DNA of 52,088 nt from Bradyrhizobium sp. 138 (GTDB lineage: Bacteria; Pseudomonadota; Alphaproteobacteria; Rhizobiales; Xanthobacteraceae): NCBI RefSeq assembly GCF_023074075.1, contig NZ_JADPKT010000049.1, forward strand, positions 1-52,088, read 5' to 3'. Made by a program: the position numbers and the translations under genes. Below the pieces are notes generated by a model. It saw only the letters and a program-made list of their open reading frames with translations, was not told the origin of the DNA and did no database searches. Below, piece by piece: positions 1 to 9,741 of the stretch (its first letter is position 1; each line of letters starts with the position of its first letter).

Positions 1-66
1 TCTGGATTGCTTCGTCGCCAGCGCAAAATTGCTTCGCAATTTTGTCGCGGGCTCCTCGCAATGACG
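1..66. repeat. Intergenic palindromic repeat, CGTCATTGCGAG family
   Basis: On the minus strand this begins with CGTCATTGCGAG, contains an inner inverted repeat (AAAATTGC / GCAATTTT) and ends with GAAGCAATCCAGA. The same ends recur at 27475-27556 and 52039-52070. It lies just after the ligA stop codon, so it may fold at the 3' end of the ligA transcript. It is cut by the window edge. Confidence 0.75.
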
Positions 67-77
67 AAAGCGAGACC

Positions 78-2231
78 TCACTCCCCGATCAGCTTCAGCC
101 ACTCGTCCTCGGTCAGCACCTTGACGCCGTGCTTGTTGGCCTCGGCGAGTTTCGAGCCGGCGCCGGGACCGGCGACAACAAGATCGGTCTTCTTCGACAC
201 CGAGCCGGACACCTTTGCCCCCAAGCGCTCTGCGGTGGCCTTGGCCTCGTCGCGCGTCATCTTCTCCAGCGATCCCGTGAACACCACGGTCTTGCCCGCG
301 ACGGCCGAATTGCTCTTCGGCTTCTCGGCGTCGATGATCTGGACTTCGCTGGTCAGCCGCTCCACGATGCCGCGATTGTGGCTCTCGCCGAAATAATCGG
401 CGATGCTCTTGATCACAGTGTCGCCGATCTGGTCGAGCGCGTCCATGTCGGCCATCGCCTCCTCGTCACCCTTGGCGACCTTGAGGCAGGCGTCGTGGAA
501 GGCATCCCAGGAGCCGTAGCCGCGGGCCAGCGCCAGCGCCGTGGTCTCGCCGACATGGCGCATGCCGAGCGCGTAGACGAAGCGCTCCAGCGCGATTTTG
601 CGCCGGCTCTCGATGGCGCCGAACAAATTGCGCACCGAGGTCGCGCCATAGCCCTCGATCTCCTCGAGCTTGAGCTTCGAGTTGCGCTTCTCCAGCGTGA
701 AGATGTCGGCGGGCTCCTTGACCCATCCTTCGTCGAAGAAATACTGCAGCTGCTTCTCGCCGAGACCGTCGATGTCGAAGGCGCGGCGCGACACGAACAG
801 CTTGAGGTGCTCGATCTTCTGGTAGGGGCAGGCGAACTCGCCGGTGCAGCGGGCGCGCGAGCCCTCTTCGCCCGCCGCCGTCTCCTCGCGCGTGACGTCG
901 GTATGCAGCGGGCACGGGCATTTCTTCGGGAAGTGGAATTCCCTGGCCGTCTTCGGCCGCTTGTCGAGGACCACGTCGACCACTTGCGGGATGACGTCGC
1001 CGGCGCGCTGGATCACGACGGTGTCGCCGATCCTGATGTCGCGGCCCTCGCGCAGCACCTCGCCCTTGTTGCCGATGCCCTTGATGTAATCCTCATTGTG
1101 CAGCGTGACGTTCTGCACGATCACGCCGCCGACGCCGACCGGTTCGAGCTTGCCGACCGGCGTGAACGAGCCGGTGCGACCGACCTGGATCTCGATGTCG
1201 CGCAGCACGGTCATGGCGCGCTCGGCCGGGAATTTGTGCGCGATGCCCCAACGCGGCGTGCGCGAGACGAAGCCCAGGCGCTCCTGCCAGTCGATGCGGT
1301 CGACCTTGTAGACGACGCCGTCGATATCGTAGTCGAGCCGTGCGCGCTGCTCCTCGATGGCGTGATGGAATGCGAGCAACTCCTCGACGGAGTGGCACAG
1401 CTTGGTCAACGGGTTGGTCTTGAAGCCGCAGCGCTCGAACCAGCCGATCATGCCGCTCTGCATCCCCTCGGGCATCGCGCTCATCTCGCCCCAGGCATAG
1501 GCAAAGAAGCCGAGGGGGCGCGAGGCGGTGATCGTCGGGTCCTTCTGCCGGAGCGAGCCTGCGGCCGAGTTGCGCGGATTGGCGAAGATGGTATCGCCCG
1601 CCGCCTTCTGCCGCTCGTTGAGCGCGAGGAACGCCCTTTTGGTCATGTAGACCTCGCCGCGGACCTCGCAGATGTCGGGGACATTGCGGCCTTTCAGCTT
1701 CTGCGGCACGTCTTCGAGGGTACGGATGTTGGCGGTGACGTCCTCGCCGACCGCGCCGTCGCCACGCGTCGCCGCGGTGACGAGCTCGCCACCCTCATAG
1801 CGTAGCGACATCGAGAGGCCGTCGATCTTCGGCTCGGCGGAGAAATTGACCTCGTCGTCGCCGAGCTTCAGGAAGCGCACGATGCGCCCGACGAAGTCGC
1901 GCACGTCCTCCTCCGCAAAGGCATTGTCGAGCGACAGCATCGGAACGGAATGCCGCACCTTCTTGAATCGGCCGGACGGCGCCGCGCCGACCTTCTGCGA
2001 GGGCGAGTCCGCCGTGACAAATTCCGGAAAGCGCTTCTCGATGGCGTTGAAGCGCTGGCGTAACGCGTCGTATTCGGCATCGGTGACGGTGGGCGCGTCT
2101 TCCTGATAGTAGCGCTCGTTATGCCCCTCGATCTCGAGCGCGAGCCGCATGTGCTCGACCTTGGCTTGGGCCTTGGTGAGGTCGGCGACGGCGCGGGGCG
2201 GTGTAGCTTTGGATTTTGCTGCTCTGGCCAT
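78..2231 (-). CDS. ligA: NAD-dependent DNA ligase LigA
   Basis: The enzyme seals single-strand nicks during replication and repair, using NAD+ as adenylate donor. The 717-residue product has the usual LigA length. The N-terminal Ia region (NERYYQEDAPTVTDAEYD, about residues 38-55) binds NMN. The adenylated lysine is K135 in KIDG. An OB fold, a four-cysteine zinc finger (starting CPCP, with an insertion before the second cysteine pair), helix-hairpin-helix repeats and a C-terminal BRCT domain of about 75 residues follow. The start chosen is the ATG that begins MARAAKSK; the open frame continues 112 codons upstream, but that stretch is low-complexity and runs over the intergenic repeat and recN. 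It is the last gene of the lpxC-bamD-recN-ligA run. Confidence 0.96.
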   Translation of the reverse strand: MARAAKSKATPPRAVADLTKAQAKVEHMRLALEIEGHNERYYQEDAPTVTDAEYDALRQRFNAIEKRFPEFVTADSPSQKVGAAPSGRFKKVRHSVPMLSLDNAFAEEDVRDFVGRIVRFLKLGDDEVNFSAEPKIDGLSMSLRYEGGELVTAATRGDGAVGEDVTANIRTLEDVPQKLKGRNVPDICEVRGEVYMTKRAFLALNERQKAAGDTIFANPRNSAAGSLRQKDPTITASRPLGFFAYAWGEMSAMPEGMQSGMIGWFERCGFKTNPLTKLCHSVEELLAFHHAIEEQRARLDYDIDGVVYKVDRIDWQERLGFVSRTPRWGIAHKFPAERAMTVLRDIEIQVGRTGSFTPVGKLEPVGVGGVIVQNVTLHNEDYIKGIGNKGEVLREGRDIRIGDTVVIQRAGDVIPQVVDVVLDKRPKTAREFHFPKKCPCPLHTDVTREETAAGEEGSRARCTGEFACPYQKIEHLKLFVSRRAFDIDGLGEKQLQYFFDEGWVKEPADIFTLEKRNSKLKLEEIEGYGATSVRNLFGAIESRRKIALERFVYALGMRHVGETTALALARGYGSWDAFHDACLKVAKGDEEAMADMDALDQIGDTVIKSIADYFGESHNRGIVERLTSEVQIIDAEKPKSNSAVAGKTVVFTGSLEKMTRDEAKATAERLGAKVSGSVSKKTDLVVAGPGAGSKLAEANKHGVKVLTEDEWLKLIGE

Positions 2232-2282
2232 GGTGCTTGGATACGACGGAGCGGGTAGCACGGTAAAGGCGTGTGGAAATCT

Positions 2283-2370
2283 CATGCCCCGGACGCAGCG
2301 CCGCGCTCCCGGTGATGCGAAGCATCGTCCGGTGCGGTGCGCTACGCGCTGCATCGCGTCCGGGACACGA
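2283..2370. repeat. Intergenic palindromic repeat, GCCCCGGACGCAGCGC type
   Basis: The outer arms (GCCCCGGACGCAGCGC and GCGCTGCATCGCGTCCGGGAC) are inverted, and an inner GATGCGAAGCATC hairpin lies between them. It fills most of the recN-ligA spacer and resembles the element at 15727-15840. It is probably a dispersed chromosomal repeat that folds in RNA. Confidence 0.7.
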
Positions 2371-2373
2371 GAC

Positions 2374-4047
2374 CTACGCCGTTGCCGCCTTGAGCAGCCG
2401 TTCCGCGGCCGCCCTCGCCTCGGCCGTGATCTCGGCGCCGGCAAGCATCCTCGCGATTTCCTCGCGGCGGTGGTCGGCGGCGAGCGCATTGACGCGGGTG
2501 GCGACGCGCTTGCCCTTGTCGAGCGCATCCTTGGAGATGAGCAGATGCTGATCGGCGCGGGCGGCAACCTGCGGGGCGTGGGTCACGGCCATCACCTGGA
2601 CCTTGCCGGCAAGCCGCGCCAGGCGCCCGCCGATGGCGTCGGCGACCGCACCGCCCACGCCGGTGTCGATCTCGTCGAACACCAGCGTCGGCGCGGAGCC
2701 ACGGTCGGACAGCACGACCTTGAGCGCGAGCAGAAAGCGCGACAGCTCGCCGCCGGAGGCGACCTTCATCAGCGGCCCCGGCTTGGTGCCCGGATTGGTC
2801 TGCACCCAGAACTCGACGCGGTCGAAGCCTTGCGGCCCAGGCGCGGCCTCGTCGGTCTCGACCTGGGTCATGAACTTGGCGCGGTCGAGCTTGAGCGGCG
2901 CGAGCTCGGCATTGACGGCCTTGTTGAGCTTCTCTGCCGATTTCTGCCGTGCCATCGACAGCTTCTTGGCGGCGGCGGCATAGCGGCTATCTGCCTCGAT
3001 CGCGGCCTGCTCCAGCTTCTTCAGCCGCGAGGCGCCGGCATCGATCAGCACGACGTCGGCGGCATATCTCGCCGCCAGCGCGGCGAGCCCGTCGACCGGC
3101 GTCGAATATTTGCGCGAGGCGGCGCGCAATGCGAACAACCGTTCCTCGATGCGTTCGAGCTCTGACGGATCGAAATCGGTCGCGGCCAGCGCGGCTTGCA
3201 GATGCTGGTCGGCCTCCTCCAACGCGTTGATCGCCGCGTCGATCGCCTTCACGGCAGGTTCGACCAGCGCCGGCGAATTGACGCCGCGGCGCTCCAGCCG
3301 GCGTACCGCGGCCGACAGCGCCGCGACCGGAGAATGGTTGCCGCCGACCGCTTCCTGCGCCTCGCGCAAATCGGAGGCGATCTTCTCGCCCTGCATCATG
3401 GTGGTGCGGCGATGGGCGAGCGAAGTCTCCTCGCCGTCCTTGGGTGCGAGCTGCTTCAGCTCGTCCGAGGCATGGCGCAGGTAATCGGCCTCCCGCGCGG
3501 CGCGCTCCATGCCGGCGCGATGCTCCTCCAGCGCGGTGTTGGCGGTGCGGCGCGCGTCCCACAATGTTTCGACCGCGGCGACGTCCTTTTCCAGGCCGGC
3601 GAACGCGTCGAGCAGGCGGCGGTGCGTGGCGGCATCGACCAGCGCGCGCTCGTCGTGCTGGCCGTGGATCTCGACCAGGGCGGCGCCGACCGCCTTCAGC
3701 GTCTGCACGCTGATCGACTGGTCGTTGATGAAGGCGCGGGTGCGGCCGTCGGCGAGCTGCACGCGGCGCAAGATCATCTCCCCGGTATCGTCCAGACCGT
3801 TCTCGGCGAGGATCTTCGTCGCGGGGTGATCTCTGGGGATATCGAACATGGCAGTGACCTGCCCCTGCTCCGCGCCGTGGCGCACGAGGCCAGCGTCGCC
3901 GCGGCCGCCGAGCGCCAGCGCAAAGGCATCGAGCAGGATGGATTTGCCCGCACCAGTCTCGCCGGTCAAAACCGCGAGCCCGGTGGCGAATTCGATATCG
4001 AGCCGTTCGATCAGGACGATGTCACGGATCGACAGACGCGCCAGCAT
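2374..4047 (-). CDS. recN: DNA repair protein RecN
   Basis: RecN is an SMC-like ATPase that acts on double-strand breaks during recombinational repair. The product has 557 residues, the usual family size. It opens with the conserved start MLARLSIRDIVLIERLDIEF and a Walker A motif (TGETGAGKS, about residues 29-37). A long coiled-coil middle follows, and the C-terminal half carries the ABC-type signature region (SGGELSRFLLALK) and the Walker B/D-loop segment LVFDEIDTGVGG. It sits 13 bp downstream of bamD, so the two are probably co-transcribed; the gap to ligA is filled by a palindromic repeat. Confidence 0.96.
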   Translation of the reverse strand: MLARLSIRDIVLIERLDIEFATGLAVLTGETGAGKSILLDAFALALGGRGDAGLVRHGAEQGQVTAMFDIPRDHPATKILAENGLDDTGEMILRRVQLADGRTRAFINDQSISVQTLKAVGAALVEIHGQHDERALVDAATHRRLLDAFAGLEKDVAAVETLWDARRTANTALEEHRAGMERAAREADYLRHASDELKQLAPKDGEETSLAHRRTTMMQGEKIASDLREAQEAVGGNHSPVAALSAAVRRLERRGVNSPALVEPAVKAIDAAINALEEADQHLQAALAATDFDPSELERIEERLFALRAASRKYSTPVDGLAALAARYAADVVLIDAGASRLKKLEQAAIEADSRYAAAAKKLSMARQKSAEKLNKAVNAELAPLKLDRAKFMTQVETDEAAPGPQGFDRVEFWVQTNPGTKPGPLMKVASGGELSRFLLALKVVLSDRGSAPTLVFDEIDTGVGGAVADAIGGRLARLAGKVQVMAVTHAPQVAARADQHLLISKDALDKGKRVATRVNALAADHRREEIARMLAGAEITAEARAAAERLLKAATA

Positions 4048-4060
4048 GGAACCAAATTTC

Positions 4061-4951
4061 CTAGCCGAGACCCATTTTCTTGAAGGTCCGGCTGATCCAG
4101 GACCCCTGATTCTCGCTCGGTTCGAGACCGCCGGATTTTACAAGATTATAGGCGTCCTTGTACCAGCGACTGTCAGGAAAATTGTGCCCAAGCACGGCGG
4201 CCGCGGTCTGCGCCTCGCCGACGATGCCGATCGCCATATAGGCCTCGGTGAGCCGGAACAGCGCCTCCTCGACATGGCGGGTGGTCTGATACTGCGTGAC
4301 GACGGTCTTGTAGCGGTTGATCGCCGCGGTGTAGTCGCGCTTCTGCGCGTAGTAGCGGCCGACGTTCATTTCCTTGCCGGCGAGCTGGTCGCGCGCACCC
4401 TCGATCTTGGCCTTGGCCGAAGTCGCATATTCCGAGTTCGGATATTTGCGCACCACCTCTTCCAGAGCGGCGATCGCCTTCTCGGTGCGGGTCTGGTCCC
4501 GGCTGGTGTCCGGGATCTGATCGTAATGGGAGGCCGCGATCAAATATTGCGCATAGGCCGCATCCGGGCTGCCGGGATGCAGCGTGACGTAGCGGGTGGC
4601 GGCGCCGATGCAGCCGTCGTAGTCGCCGCTCTGGTAGGACGCATAGGCCGACATCAGCAGCGATTTACGGGCCCATTCGGAATAAGGATGCTGGCGGTCG
4701 ACCTCTTCGAACTTCTTGTTCGCCGCCTTCATGTCCTTCTTCTCGTTCATGAGGTACAGGCCCTCATTGTAGATCTTGTCGGCGGGCTCCTCGACGAAGG
4801 TGTCGTCCTTGGCGGTGAACTTGTCCCAGAGCGCGCCCGTGCCACAGCCCGCGAGTGGCAGCGCGAGCATGATGAAGGTGACGGCCTGAAGCAGCCCACG
4901 GGCTCGCGACGAGACCGAGAAATATCCGCGCGTCATACGCTGTGCCGACAT
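4061..4951 (-). CDS. bamD: Outer-membrane assembly lipoprotein BamD (ComL/YfiO)
   Basis: BamD is an essential lipoprotein of the BAM complex that folds beta-barrel proteins into the outer membrane. From the ATG chosen here the product is 296 residues. It has a signal peptide ending in the lipobox LAGC with the lipidated cysteine at C36, then tandem tetratricopeptide-like helices (for example ADKIYNEGLYLMNEKKD and EWARKSLLMSAYASYQSGDY). The frame stays open for 32 codons upstream, but the lipoprotein signal fits the later start. It lies between lpxC and recN in the conserved alphaproteobacterial order. Confidence 0.93.
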   Translation of the reverse strand: MSAQRMTRGYFSVSSRARGLLQAVTFIMLALPLAGCGTGALWDKFTAKDDTFVEEPADKIYNEGLYLMNEKKDMKAANKKFEEVDRQHPYSEWARKSLLMSAYASYQSGDYDGCIGAATRYVTLHPGSPDAAYAQYLIAASHYDQIPDTSRDQTRTEKAIAALEEVVRKYPNSEYATSAKAKIEGARDQLAGKEMNVGRYYAQKRDYTAAINRYKTVVTQYQTTRHVEEALFRLTEAYMAIGIVGEAQTAAAVLGHNFPDSRWYKDAYNLVKSGGLEPSENQGSWISRTFKKMGLG

Positions 4952-5210
4952 GAGTTTAAGCCCTGACGCCCTGTGATGCGGTGCCCGCCAGCCCATGAAC
5001 CCCGTCATGGGCGCGAAATGTGACCGTGGTGCCTGCCATGCGACCACGCCGATGTATCCGAAAAGCGATCTTTAACCAACCGGATAGGCAGGCATTTCGC
5101 CCGGATTAAGGCGAACGTGCCGCAATGCTAGCCGATCATGGTTACCAGGAGTTTCCCGGGTAACGCCGCGGCCAGAATCTGCGACGGCAAGGCCCGCGAC
5201 GGCAAGGCCG

Positions 5211-6173
5211 TCAGGACACGTCCGGCCCGTAGGCGGCAGCGATCCGGCCGCCGACGATACCGCGACCGACTTCGCCCTGAGGACGGCTGGTGCGGCGGGC
5301 CGCCTCGCCCTCGACCACCCGCCAGGCGGTACGGTCGGCGAGCAACGCGGTCAGCACAGCGTGGTTGAGCTTGTGGCCGCCACGCACCGAGCGGTAGGCG
5401 CCAAGCAGCGGCAGGCCGGCCAGCGAGAGATCGCCGATCACGTCCAGCACCTTGTGGCGGGCGCATTCATCGGCGTAGCGCAGGCCCTCGGTGTTGAGCA
5501 GGCGCTCGTCGTCGAACACGACGGTGTTGTCGAAGGAGGCGCCGAGGGCATAACCCGCGCTCCAGAGCCGCGCGACGTCGGACATCAGACCGAAGGTCCG
5601 GGCCCGGCCGACTTCGCGGCGGAAACGTTCCGGGCTGAGGTCGAAAGCGTAAGCCTGCTGGCCGATGACCGGATTGGTGAAGTCGATCTCGACCTCGACG
5701 GAGAACCCGTTGGCGTAGGGCCTGATCTCGCCGAAGGAGTCGCCGATCTTGACCGAGATCGGCTTCAAAACCTGAATGAAGCGGCGCTGTGCAGGCTGGG
5801 TCACGATGCCGGCCTGGTCGATCGCCGCAATGAAGGCCGCGGCGCTGCCGTCCATGATCGGCACTTCCGGACCGTCGATCTCGATGGTGGCGTTGTCGAC
5901 ACCCATCCCCCGCAGTGCAGCAAGCACGTGCTCGGCAGTCGAGACCAGCGGACCGTTGCGATCGCCGAGGACAGTGGCGAAGTCGGTCGCGATCACTTGG
6001 TCAGCGGTCGCCTGAACTTCGCGATCGCTTCCCTCAAGGCCCGTCCGGAGAAAGATAAAGCCCGCGTCGACAGGCGCAGGCCCAAGCGTGAGGGTGACGG
6101 GAAGACCGGAATGAACGCCCACGCCTGCCACTGAGGCTTGCGCACGAAGCGTTGTTTGCCGGCTAAATTTCAT
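5211..6173 (-). CDS. lpxC: UDP-3-O-acyl-N-acetylglucosamine deacetylase LpxC
   Basis: LpxC is a zinc enzyme that removes the acetyl group from UDP-3-O-acyl-GlcNAc, the first committed step of lipid A synthesis. The 320-residue protein carries the zinc ligands H82 (STAEHVLAAL), H240 and D244 (ARHKVLDVIGD), and the catalytic histidine H267 (GGHKLNH). The ATG start gives the typical N-terminus MKFSRQTTLR. The gene follows ftsZ but is separated from it by a strong hairpin terminator and a 361-bp spacer, so it probably has its own promoter. A 259-bp spacer separates it from bamD, in which no gene was seen. Confidence 0.96.
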   Translation of the reverse strand: MKFSRQTTLRAQASVAGVGVHSGLPVTLTLGPAPVDAGFIFLRTGLEGSDREVQATADQVIATDFATVLGDRNGPLVSTAEHVLAALRGMGVDNATIEIDGPEVPIMDGSAAAFIAAIDQAGIVTQPAQRRFIQVLKPISVKIGDSFGEIRPYANGFSVEVEIDFTNPVIGQQAYAFDLSPERFRREVGRARTFGLMSDVARLWSAGYALGASFDNTVVFDDERLLNTEGLRYADECARHKVLDVIGDLSLAGLPLLGAYRSVRGGHKLNHAVLTALLADRTAWRVVEGEAARRTSRPQGEVGRGIVGGRIAAAYGPDVS

Positions 6174-6475
6174 CAGGAACCCGCCCCACTACGACCCACT
6201 GCGACTTATACTAGACCCACTTGGCCGGCCAGTGCCGGCGCCGCGAATCCGTATCCCCAAGTCACGGCAAACCATAGTCACTGCCCCAAACAGCGCCAAC
6301 TCACGCTTTTTTACCGATTGTTACCCCAAACCTGCCGTATTCGCGCCAAGGCTTAACCAAATTGCGCCGAGGTTCGGGGCCGTTGCCGGCAGTTTTACTG
6401 AACACCCGAACACGTAATTAATGATTTAAAATCAGTTGCTTGCTCGGACAATCCGGGCATGCACGGGACAAAAGG
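6174..6475 (-). promoter_or_regulatory. lpxC upstream region
   Basis: This part of the ftsZ-lpxC spacer holds no convincing gene. It is AT-rich around 6400-6440 compared with its neighbours. On the minus strand TATAAG (plus 6205-6210) lies about 32 bp before the lpxC start and could be a -10 element, but no good -35 box is visible at the right distance. The exact promoter is therefore uncertain. Confidence 0.35.
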
Positions 6476-6512
6476 AAAGGTCCCGGCAAGCTTGTTGCCG
6501 GGACCTTTTTTC
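6476..6512 (-). terminator. Rho-independent terminator after ftsZ
   Basis: A perfect 14-bp inverted repeat (AAAGGTCCCGGCAA at 6476-6489 and its complement at 6495-6508) encloses a 5-base loop. On the minus strand the stem is followed by a T-rich stretch (CCTTTCCTTTTG), and on the plus strand by TTTTTTCG, so it may work in both directions. It lies 22 bp past the ftsZ stop and would separate dcw transcription from lpxC. Confidence 0.85.
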
Positions 6513-6534
6513 GTCTGCCTTATTGTAACAATCC

Positions 6535-8328
6535 TCAGGTCGCCTGCCGCCGCAGGAAGGCCGGGATATCAAGATGGTCGTCACCCTGTGGCGCCGGCGC
6601 AACAGGCGCGGGACGGCCATGCATGTCCAAGCCCTGCGGCGCGGGCCGACGGGCATACTCCGATACCGGCTCGCTCGATGCGATCTGCTGCGCCACGGTC
6701 TTCTGCGGCCGGCGCTCGGGCAGCGGCGGCATCGCGGGACCGGCGGTGCGGGCCGCGACCTGTGGCTCGCTTTCCTCGTCGCGACGGCCGAGGCCGACAT
6801 TGGCGAGGCGCTGGAGCAGCGACAGGCGGCTCTTCTGCGGCGCTTCCTGCTCGACCTCACCGCGAGCCTGGCGAAGCTCGGCCTGGGCCGGCATCGGCAG
6901 CTCGTCGATGCGCGGCATCCGCGGCGCACGGACGGGACGCTCGGCCTGCGGCGGGATGAAGTTTTCCGGCGTCATCGGCTCCTGCATCGCGACCGGGGCC
7001 ATGTCAGGCTCCGGGAACAGGGTCGGCTTCTGGGCGATCGGGCGCACGGTGACGTCGCCATAGGTCTGCGGCGCGGAGGCCTGAGGGACTTCGGCGACGG
7101 CAGCCGCGATGGCGGCGAGCGCAGCACGCTCGACGTTCGGGCGCGGCGCGACCGGAGCAGCCGGAGCCGAAGCAGTGGCCGGGCTCTGCGCTTCCAGCTT
7201 CTGGGCGCGCTCGGCCATGCGCCGATTGTCTTCACGGAGCCGCGCGGTCAGGTCGGCGAGACGGCTCTCGGCGGCTGCGGCCGGAGCAGCCGGTGCCTGC
7301 TGCGCCTGCGGTGCCGCGTTCGCGACGGGAGCGGAGGTCGCCTGGCTGTTGCGGGCGATCGCGGCCTGCTCGATGCCGGTGGCGACGACCGAGACGCGGA
7401 TCAGGCCATCGAGCGCTTCGTCGAAGGTCGCGCCGACGATGATGTTGGCGTCCTGGTCGACCTCTTCGCGGATGCGGGTCGCGGCTTCGTCGACCTCGAA
7501 CAAAGTGAGGTCCTTGCCGCCGGTGATGGAGATAAGGAGGCCCTTGGCGCCCTTCATCGAGCTATCGTCGATCAGCGGGTTGGCGATTGCAGCTTCAGCG
7601 GCGGTCAGCGCGCGCTTGTCGCCGGAGGCCTCGCCCGTGCCCATCATCGCCTTGCCCATCTCGCGCATGACGGCGCGGACGTCGGCGAAGTCGAGATTGA
7701 TCAGGCCTTCCTTGACCATCAGGTCGGTGATGCAGGCAACGCCCGAATAGAGCACCTGGTCCGCCATCGCGAAGGCGTCGGCGAAGGTAGTCTTCTCGTT
7801 GGCAACCCGGAACAGGTTCTGGTTTGGGATGATCAGGAGCGTGTCCACGACCTTGTGCAGCTCGTTGATGCCGGCTTCAGCGGTGCGCATGCGGCGACCG
7901 CCCTCGAAGTGGAACGGCTTGGTCACGACGCCGACGGTGAGGATGCCCATGTCGCGCGCGGTCTTGGCGATCACGGGAGCCGCACCGGTGCCGGTGCCGC
8001 CGCCCATGCCGGCGGTGACGAACACCATGTTGGCGCCCGAGAGATGGTCGCGCAGCTCGTCGATCACCTCTTCCGCCGCCGCGGCGCCGACGTTCGGCTG
8101 CGAGCCGGCGCCGAGCCCTTGCGTGACCGCGGTGCCCATCTGCACGATGCGCTGCGCCTTCGACATCGTCAGCGCCTGCGCGTCGGTGTTGGCGACCACG
8201 AAGTCGACGCCCTGAAGGCCCGCCGTGATCATGTTGTTGACGGCGTTGCCACCGGCGCCGCCGACGCCGAACACGGTGATCCGGGGCTTCAGTTCGTGAA
8301 TATCAGGAACGTTGATGCTGATGGTCAT
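6535..8328 (-). CDS. ftsZ: Cell division protein FtsZ
   Basis: FtsZ is the tubulin-like GTPase that forms the Z-ring at midcell. The core has the GTP-binding signature GGGTGTG at residues 109-115 and the T7 synergy loop NLDFADV at 211-217. The GTPase core ends near residue 320. It is followed by an unusually long linker of about 250 residues, rich in Ala, Pro and Gln, and then by the conserved C-terminal tail LDIPAFLRRQAT that binds FtsA and other partners. The full length of 597 residues matches the long FtsZ form of Hyphomicrobiales rather than the 380-residue E. coli type. The gene lies 90 bp after ftsA and ends at a clear terminator. Confidence 0.97.
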   Translation of the reverse strand: MTISINVPDIHELKPRITVFGVGGAGGNAVNNMITAGLQGVDFVVANTDAQALTMSKAQRIVQMGTAVTQGLGAGSQPNVGAAAAEEVIDELRDHLSGANMVFVTAGMGGGTGTGAAPVIAKTARDMGILTVGVVTKPFHFEGGRRMRTAEAGINELHKVVDTLLIIPNQNLFRVANEKTTFADAFAMADQVLYSGVACITDLMVKEGLINLDFADVRAVMREMGKAMMGTGEASGDKRALTAAEAAIANPLIDDSSMKGAKGLLISITGGKDLTLFEVDEAATRIREEVDQDANIIVGATFDEALDGLIRVSVVATGIEQAAIARNSQATSAPVANAAPQAQQAPAAPAAAAESRLADLTARLREDNRRMAERAQKLEAQSPATASAPAAPVAPRPNVERAALAAIAAAVAEVPQASAPQTYGDVTVRPIAQKPTLFPEPDMAPVAMQEPMTPENFIPPQAERPVRAPRMPRIDELPMPAQAELRQARGEVEQEAPQKSRLSLLQRLANVGLGRRDEESEPQVAARTAGPAMPPLPERRPQKTVAQQIASSEPVSEYARRPAPQGLDMHGRPAPVAPAPQGDDHLDIPAFLRRQAT

Positions 8329-8418
8329 GGTTGCTGCCTCTCGATCACGCGCGCGTGGGTTCGCCCCGGCCGGTGGCCGCGGGAGTTGGTGAAAATCGAT
8401 AATTGCGGAAAGGAGTCA

Positions 8419-9741
8419 TCAGAAGCCCTCGCGTAGCCATCGTCCGACCTTTCCGAAATAACCGCCCGTCCCTGTCTTGACCTGCTGCCGCGTATGCCGC
8501 GGTTCGACATGTTCGAGATGAACATATTGCGGGTAGACGAGAAGTCCGGCCGGCACCGCGAACGCGGCGTTCTTCGCCTCGTTCGGCAGCCGGCCAAAGC
8601 CGAGCGGACGTCCGACCCGCACGGGCCGGCCGAGAATCTGGGTTCCGAGTTCGACGAGGCCGGTGAGCTGCGAGGCTCCGCCCGAAAGCACGACGCGGCC
8701 GTTGGGCTCTGAGGCGAAGGGCGAATCCTTCAACTTGTCCCGAACCATTTCGAAGACTTCCTCGGCACGGTGCTTGACGATGTTGGCGATGGTGGCGCGA
8801 GAGACGATCTGCGGCAGATCCTGCTCGTCACCGGCGGTCGGCACAGACATCAGCTCACGCGAGTCCGATCCGCCGGTGATGACGGTCCCGTATAACGTCT
8901 TGATTCGCTCCGCATCGGCAATGGTCGCGGAGAGTCCGCGCGCGAGATCCATCGTGATGTGTTGCCCGCCGACCGCAAAACCGGCCGCATGCACGAAACG
9001 GCCGCCTGAATAAACGGCAATCGTGGTGGTGCCCGCGCCCATCTCGACGACGGCGGCGCCGAGATCGGCTTCGTCGTCGGTCAGCACGGACAGGCCGGCC
9101 ACATAGGGGCTCGCCGCCATGGCTTCGACATTGATGTGGCAGCGCTCCACCGCCAGCATCAGGTTCCGCGCCACGGTGGCATCGCAAGTGACGACGTTCA
9201 TGTCGATGCCGAACTGATGGGCAACCATGCCGCGAGGATCGCGGATGCCCTTGACGCCATCGAGCGTGTAGCCGACCGGCAGCGCATGCAGCACGGTGCG
9301 GCCTTCGCCGGTGGCGTGACGCATTCCGGTGGAGGTGACGCGGCTGACGTCGGCCTGCGTCACGGCGCCACCACGGATGTCGGCGGCGGCTTCGACCAGC
9401 TGGCCGGAAAGCCGGCCGCCGGAGACCGAGAGCAGCACGGACTCGACCCGCACCTTGGCCATCTTCTCCGCAAGCGCAACGGCCTGGCGCACCGCCTGCT
9501 CGCATTCGGTCAGATCGATCACCGCGCCGGCCTTCATGCCGCGCGACTGGATCTGGCTGTATCCGATCAGTTCCACCGCATGGGTGCGGCCGCGCAGCGC
9601 CTCGCTCGGCGGCGACGGCTTCAGCCGCGCGATCATGCAGGCGATCTTGCTGGTGCCGATGTCGAGACAGGCGACGAGGCCGCCGCGCTTGTGCGGCATC
9701 GGGCGCGTCTTCGGCGTCTGGGTGCGATCGAGACCGGTCAT
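8419..9741 (-). CDS. ftsA: Cell division protein FtsA
   Basis: FtsA is an actin-fold ATPase that tethers FtsZ to the membrane and recruits later division proteins. The 440-residue product starts its fold with VACLDIGTSKIACMIARL (phosphate-1 loop) and includes VVEMGAGTTTIAVYSGG (phosphate-2) and VVLSGGASQLTGL (adenosine motif). The end (GKVGRWLREGF) looks like the amphipathic membrane-targeting helix of the family. Its ATG overlaps the ftsQ stop by 4 bp (ATGA), which indicates translational coupling. Confidence 0.96.
   Translation of the reverse strand: MTGLDRTQTPKTRPMPHKRGGLVACLDIGTSKIACMIARLKPSPPSEALRGRTHAVELIGYSQIQSRGMKAGAVIDLTECEQAVRQAVALAEKMAKVRVESVLLSVSGGRLSGQLVEAAADIRGGAVTQADVSRVTSTGMRHATGEGRTVLHALPVGYTLDGVKGIRDPRGMVAHQFGIDMNVVTCDATVARNLMLAVERCHINVEAMAASPYVAGLSVLTDDEADLGAAVVEMGAGTTTIAVYSGGRFVHAAGFAVGGQHITMDLARGLSATIADAERIKTLYGTVITGGSDSRELMSVPTAGDEQDLPQIVSRATIANIVKHRAEEVFEMVRDKLKDSPFASEPNGRVVLSGGASQLTGLVELGTQILGRPVRVGRPLGFGRLPNEAKNAAFAVPAGLLVYPQYVHLEHVEPRHTRQQVKTGTGGYFGKVGRWLREGF

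Noticed and set aside
42..1805. A 587-codon plus-strand frame across ligA, and similar long antisense frames over ftsZ (6574-8436), ddl, ftsI and rsmH
   Set aside because: Each is the mirror of a well-identified gene and has no domain of its own; long antisense frames are expected at this GC content.
2232..2567. 112-codon N-terminal extension of LigA
   Set aside because: It crosses the palindromic repeat and overlaps recN in another frame, and LigA proteins start at the MARAAKS position by length and alignment of the NAD-binding region.
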